From positions 39,557 to 103,556 of the forward strand of contig LWCA01000008.1 in NCBI GenBank assembly GCA_001642005.1: 64,000 nt of DNA, in the 5' to 3' direction. The stretch is from Intoshia linei (Eukaryota; Orthonectida; Rhopaluridae). The notes below the pieces were generated by a model that saw only the letters and a list, made by a program, of their open reading frames with translations, was not told where the DNA came from and made no database searches. Made by a program: the position numbers and the translations under genes. Below are positions 61,501-64,000 of the stretch, piece after piece (position 1 is the stretch's first letter; each line of letters starts with the position of its first letter).

Positions 61501-62460
61501 CAATTTAGCCAACATTCTATTACACCCAATCCCAGCACTAGCAGTCACGTTTGTTTCTTTAAAAATGTTAATTCTAATTGACGTGGAAATATCTTGTGCT
61601 TTTTTGTAAGCATAATTGTCAGTTAAATTCGTGAGTAAATGAGTAATATTTAACAAAGCTTCATCAAGTCCAAAACTTATAAAATTTGAATCATATTTTC
61701 TAAAAATTTGTTTTATTTTGAAACTTATATTTTGATATTTCTCATAATTGGATGGAATTATAATTAAATTGGGACAAAGTTTTTTTGCGATGAATCCAGG
61801 CATTGCAGCTCGAACTCCGAACCTTCTTGCAATATAATTTGATGTAGACTAAAATTATCAATCAATAAATAAACTAAACATTAGAATTAGTCAAACTGTT
61901 TTTCCCAAACTGATAATAACCTAATGAGCTGTAACTCGAAAACTGATTTAAAATTTGAATTAAATTAAATCAGATGAGAAAATATTTTTTTACCAGCATT
62001 GATTCACTTCCAACAGCAATGGGTTTATCAGCCAAGCTAGGATTATCTCTTATTTCGACATTGGCGAAAAATGCATCCATGTCAATATAGATAAATGTTT
62101 TATTTGTTTCTCTACATTGTTCCAATCTTTCCTTTATTTTTTCAGTCTAATTTTCATGTAGTGTAATTTTGCAATTAAGAAAATTGAAATGAATAAAATA
62201 CAAGTGTATTAATACCTTCCTTTTACAAAAAGATAATACAGATGTATCCGCCTCCTTGAGTTTTTTTTTATACTCTATAATTCTATTATTAACTCTTTCT
62301 GTTTTAATCTTTTCATTTTGATAAAACTTGGACCCTGTAAAATAATAAAAGAACATTTCCAAAAAATACCAAATGAAGCTTTTTCAATAATTTCGTTAAT
62401 TTTTTCAATATCCAAATTTGTCATACCAGCTTTGTTGTCGTTTAACTCGGTCGTTTCCAT
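58556..62460 (-). CDS. POLK: DNA polymerase kappa (Y-family, DinB type), complete, short C-terminus
   Basis: Eight in-phase exons give 530 aa: 62460-62370, 62334-62216, 62146-61994, 61848-61408, 59828-59662, 59478-59446, 59406-59310 and 59047-58556. Motifs in order: LNDNKAGM (kappa N-clasp), GSKFYQNE, YIDMDAFFANVE, DKPIAVGS, NYIARRFGVRAAMPGFIAKK, GLDEALLNI, TASAGIGCNRMLAKLA, NKPNGQYLV, CGIGKVTSGLL, QKSIST, VLKLKKENFTVMTR and RLIGLKLSNL. The enzyme does translesion synthesis past bulky minor-groove adducts. The catalytic Asp and the Asp-Glu pair are kept. SLDEAYL has become GLDEALL, and the steric-gate Tyr position is Phe. The long loop between palm segments and the C-terminal UBZ zinc fingers of vertebrate kappa are missing. 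A TIR element lies in the 1.6-kb intron 61407-59829. Confidence 0.95.
60274..60611. mobile_element. 338-bp MITE with perfect long terminal inverted repeats
   Basis: The left end CACTACTGTCTTTTCTCGAT and right end ATCGAGAAAAGACAGTAGTG are perfect inverted repeats, extending to about 25 bp. The interior is A+T-rich with a further hairpin (TATAAGCAG-TTT-CTGCTTGTA near 60350-60375) and no ORF. No clear target-site duplication is seen. It lies in the POLK intron 61407-59829. Confidence 0.85.
61185..61245 (-). repeat. Repeat B terminal fragment
   Basis: Read on the minus strand it carries ACTTCGTACAAACAGCAGC and GAATCTGCTGAGGGCAG, both family B end motifs. It is in the POLK intron. Confidence 0.55.
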
Positions 62461-62979
62461 ACTTTTAATTTATTTAATTTTTATTTTCATCGAAATTGGT
62501 TTATTAAATATTAATAATGGTTAATTAATAATTAAAACTCATCAAAGTTAAAATTAATAAAATTTTGATTCAATTTTTTTAAAACTTGAAAAATAAACAA
62601 AGTTAATAGCTAAAGTATTCAAGTTAAATTTATACAACTAATATCCATCATACTGTTGGTTACATGGAACATGATTTTACAACTACAGATATTTATGATA
62701 TTTATCAGTGATAAATTATCACATAGAGTCCATATTTCATATTCATCTTATGATTTGACTATGAATTGAATCTACATTTGTTTAAAATTCATAAATTTTA
62801 AAAAGTATCGTAAATATTTGTTTCCACCACCTTGGCGCCCTTTAAAAGTATTTAAATGTTAAATTTAAATAAAAAGTAAATAAAGAAAATTTCTAAATTT
62901 GTAATAAATGCAAAATAAACAGAAGTAATGTTTATTTGATTGAATTTGACCTTAGAATATACGTGAAATATATTTTCTA
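62461..62979. promoter_or_regulatory. Shared upstream region of POLK and JAK (divergent genes)
   Basis: The start codons lie 519 bp apart and face away from each other, so both promoters must fall here. There is no clear TATA box that stands out from the A+T background. The only conspicuous richer patch is CCACCTTGGCGCCC at 62827-62840. Confidence 0.45.
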
Positions 62980-63758
62980 ATGGATTCAGTAAAAAATAAT
63001 GAAAATTCTGTTTCAGACTCTAACGACGCGTGTATATTTATATACATTTATTCCAAGGGTTCATTTACAATGACTTGCAGCTACGATATGAATACCTGTA
63101 AAAACGTTACGGCAGAATCAATAATAATGGAAATTTGCAGAAAATTGGCTATAACCGCATTTCAATTTAATGCTTTTGCTCTAAGGACACTAAAATCCAA
63201 CATTTGGTTGTCACCCAATAGATTGATGGATCCATTTGACGAACAAAGACAGCATTTGATTTTTAGAGTCCGTTTCAAACCACTACCTCAGAATTTAGAC
63301 GAATGGAAATATTTTGATCAAAGCGGGTTCAATTATTTATATGAGCAAATGGTCTTTGATTTTAAAATTGGAATGATGATGAATGATACACCATCAAACA
63401 AATTTGTGTGCATTTATTTGGCAATGTTACAGTATTTTGTGGAATGTGCAGATAATCATCAAGTTCCTTCTAATGATATTTACGATGTGGTGTGCTCGTA
63501 TATTCCAAATGATAAAAGTTGCAATTATGAAAAAAGTTACAATAGCATACAAAAAATTGGAAAATATTTTTTCAATCCAAAAAGTGATAGTATAAAGACC
63601 AAATATCCCATCAAGTATTTTTTATTTTAGATCAAGTTTAAATAATATTTAATTATTTTAGTGTATTAAAATTACAATTTATGAGGTACATTTTTAAGAA
63701 TATTGAAGATTACATGAATGAAAAATTTATTACTCCAGATCAAAAACTTGTGTCTGTT
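62980..63758 (+). CDS. JAK-family tyrosine kinase, N-terminal FERM part (continues past the right edge)
   Basis: Exon 1 is 62980-63614 and exon 2 is 63662-63758, joined in phase by a 47-nt intron. A third exon must lie outside the window. The first exon reads as JAK FERM F1/F2: ICRKLAITAFQFNAFALRTL, NIWLSPN, LIFRVRFKPLP, FNYLYEQMVFDF, then a Cys-rich helix and CSYIPND. These match the JAK order (C..A...I.P...NLFAL, WYAPN, RMRFYF, EYLFAQGQYD, YIP). JAK FERM domains clamp the kinase onto cytokine-receptor tails. No SH2-like, pseudokinase or kinase part is visible here, so the paralogue is not resolved. A non-kinase FERM protein cannot be fully excluded. The donor at 63759 is a strong GTAAGT. 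Confidence 0.7.
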
Positions 63759-64000
63759 GTAAGTACAGATAGAGCAACAAACATAATTATTGAATGTTCA
63801 AGCCCTGATGTAATTATTAATATATAATACCTGGGCAAATTTTATAAACCTACAAACCAAAAATCACAACCTTGATGGAAAAAGTATGTTTTAACGAAAT
63901 AGACGTAGAACTAATTTTACCAACCCTTAAGGCTTAAGCGATCAGTTCATTTTAACCAAAAGGTTAGAAAAAATTGATTTTTAATAAACTGCATATATAT
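63759..64000 (+). other. JAK-like gene intron running off the right edge
   Basis: It contains one unit of the GGTTGGTAAAA-type minisatellite (TTTTACCAACCCTTAAGGCT near 63917). No further exon was found. Confidence 0.45.

Noticed and set aside
1-64000. CRISPR arrays, rRNA or tRNA genes, prokaryotic operons
   Set aside because: None was seen. The repeats are dispersed and eukaryotic in style, and all firm genes contain introns.

Overview
The window looks like genomic DNA of a small ciliated bilaterian animal. It is strongly A+T-rich. The genes are broken into many short exons by very short introns, mostly about 33-60 nt with a few of 1-2 kb. The genes are typically metazoan: JAK, tetraspanin, NPY/NPF-type peptides, collagen-EGF, and the axonemal factor ARMC4/ODAD2. 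ARMC4 and an FHAD1-like protein point to motile cilia. I cannot name the species; an invertebrate, possibly spiralian, lineage is my inference. I rebuilt exon chains by hand from reading frame, GT/GC...AG borders and family similarity. Each internal exon of the main genes keeps phase with its neighbours.

Layout. 1-3937 (-): 5' two thirds of an FHAD1-like FHA/coiled-coil gene, running off the left edge. 3938-9443: repeats, a tiny two-exon membrane-protein gene (7678-7886) and a dead Tc1-type transposase fragment. 9444-12257 (-): secreted LCAT/PLA2G15-type lipase with an intact catalytic triad but a one-base frameshift. 15285-18247 (-): two tandem 63-aa NPY/NPF-type neuropeptide precursors ending RPRYG-stop, each with the diagnostic intron inside the last Arg codon. 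19737-25106 (-): complete ARMC4/ODAD2. 25609-31447 (-): a single-pass receptor built like a receptor guanylate cyclase (pseudokinase domain plus signalling helix) but with no cyclase domain and with a bacterial PstS-type solute-binding ectodomain. 31585-32750 (-): tetraspanin. 35311-42831 (+): complete ALDH7A1 (antiquitin), 19 exons. 46112-58313 (+): very large transmembrane collagen (novel N-terminal domain, about 2,000 residues of Gly-X-Y, three EGF-like units, TM, tail), about 41 exons. 58556-62460 (-): DNA polymerase kappa. 62980-right edge (+): JAK-family tyrosine kinase, FERM part only.

The genes are not an operon and share no single pathway. ARMC4 and FHAD1 fit cilia. The receptor, JAK, tetraspanin and peptide genes fit cell signalling. 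The intergenic and larger intronic spaces hold several dispersed repeat families (called A, B, C, E here), two TIR elements and an inverted minisatellite cluster.

The most unusual items are the PstS-ectodomain, cyclase-less receptor, the RPRYamide gene pair, the Thr-in-Y-position transmembrane collagen, and the relaxed splice donors (many GTT, three GC).
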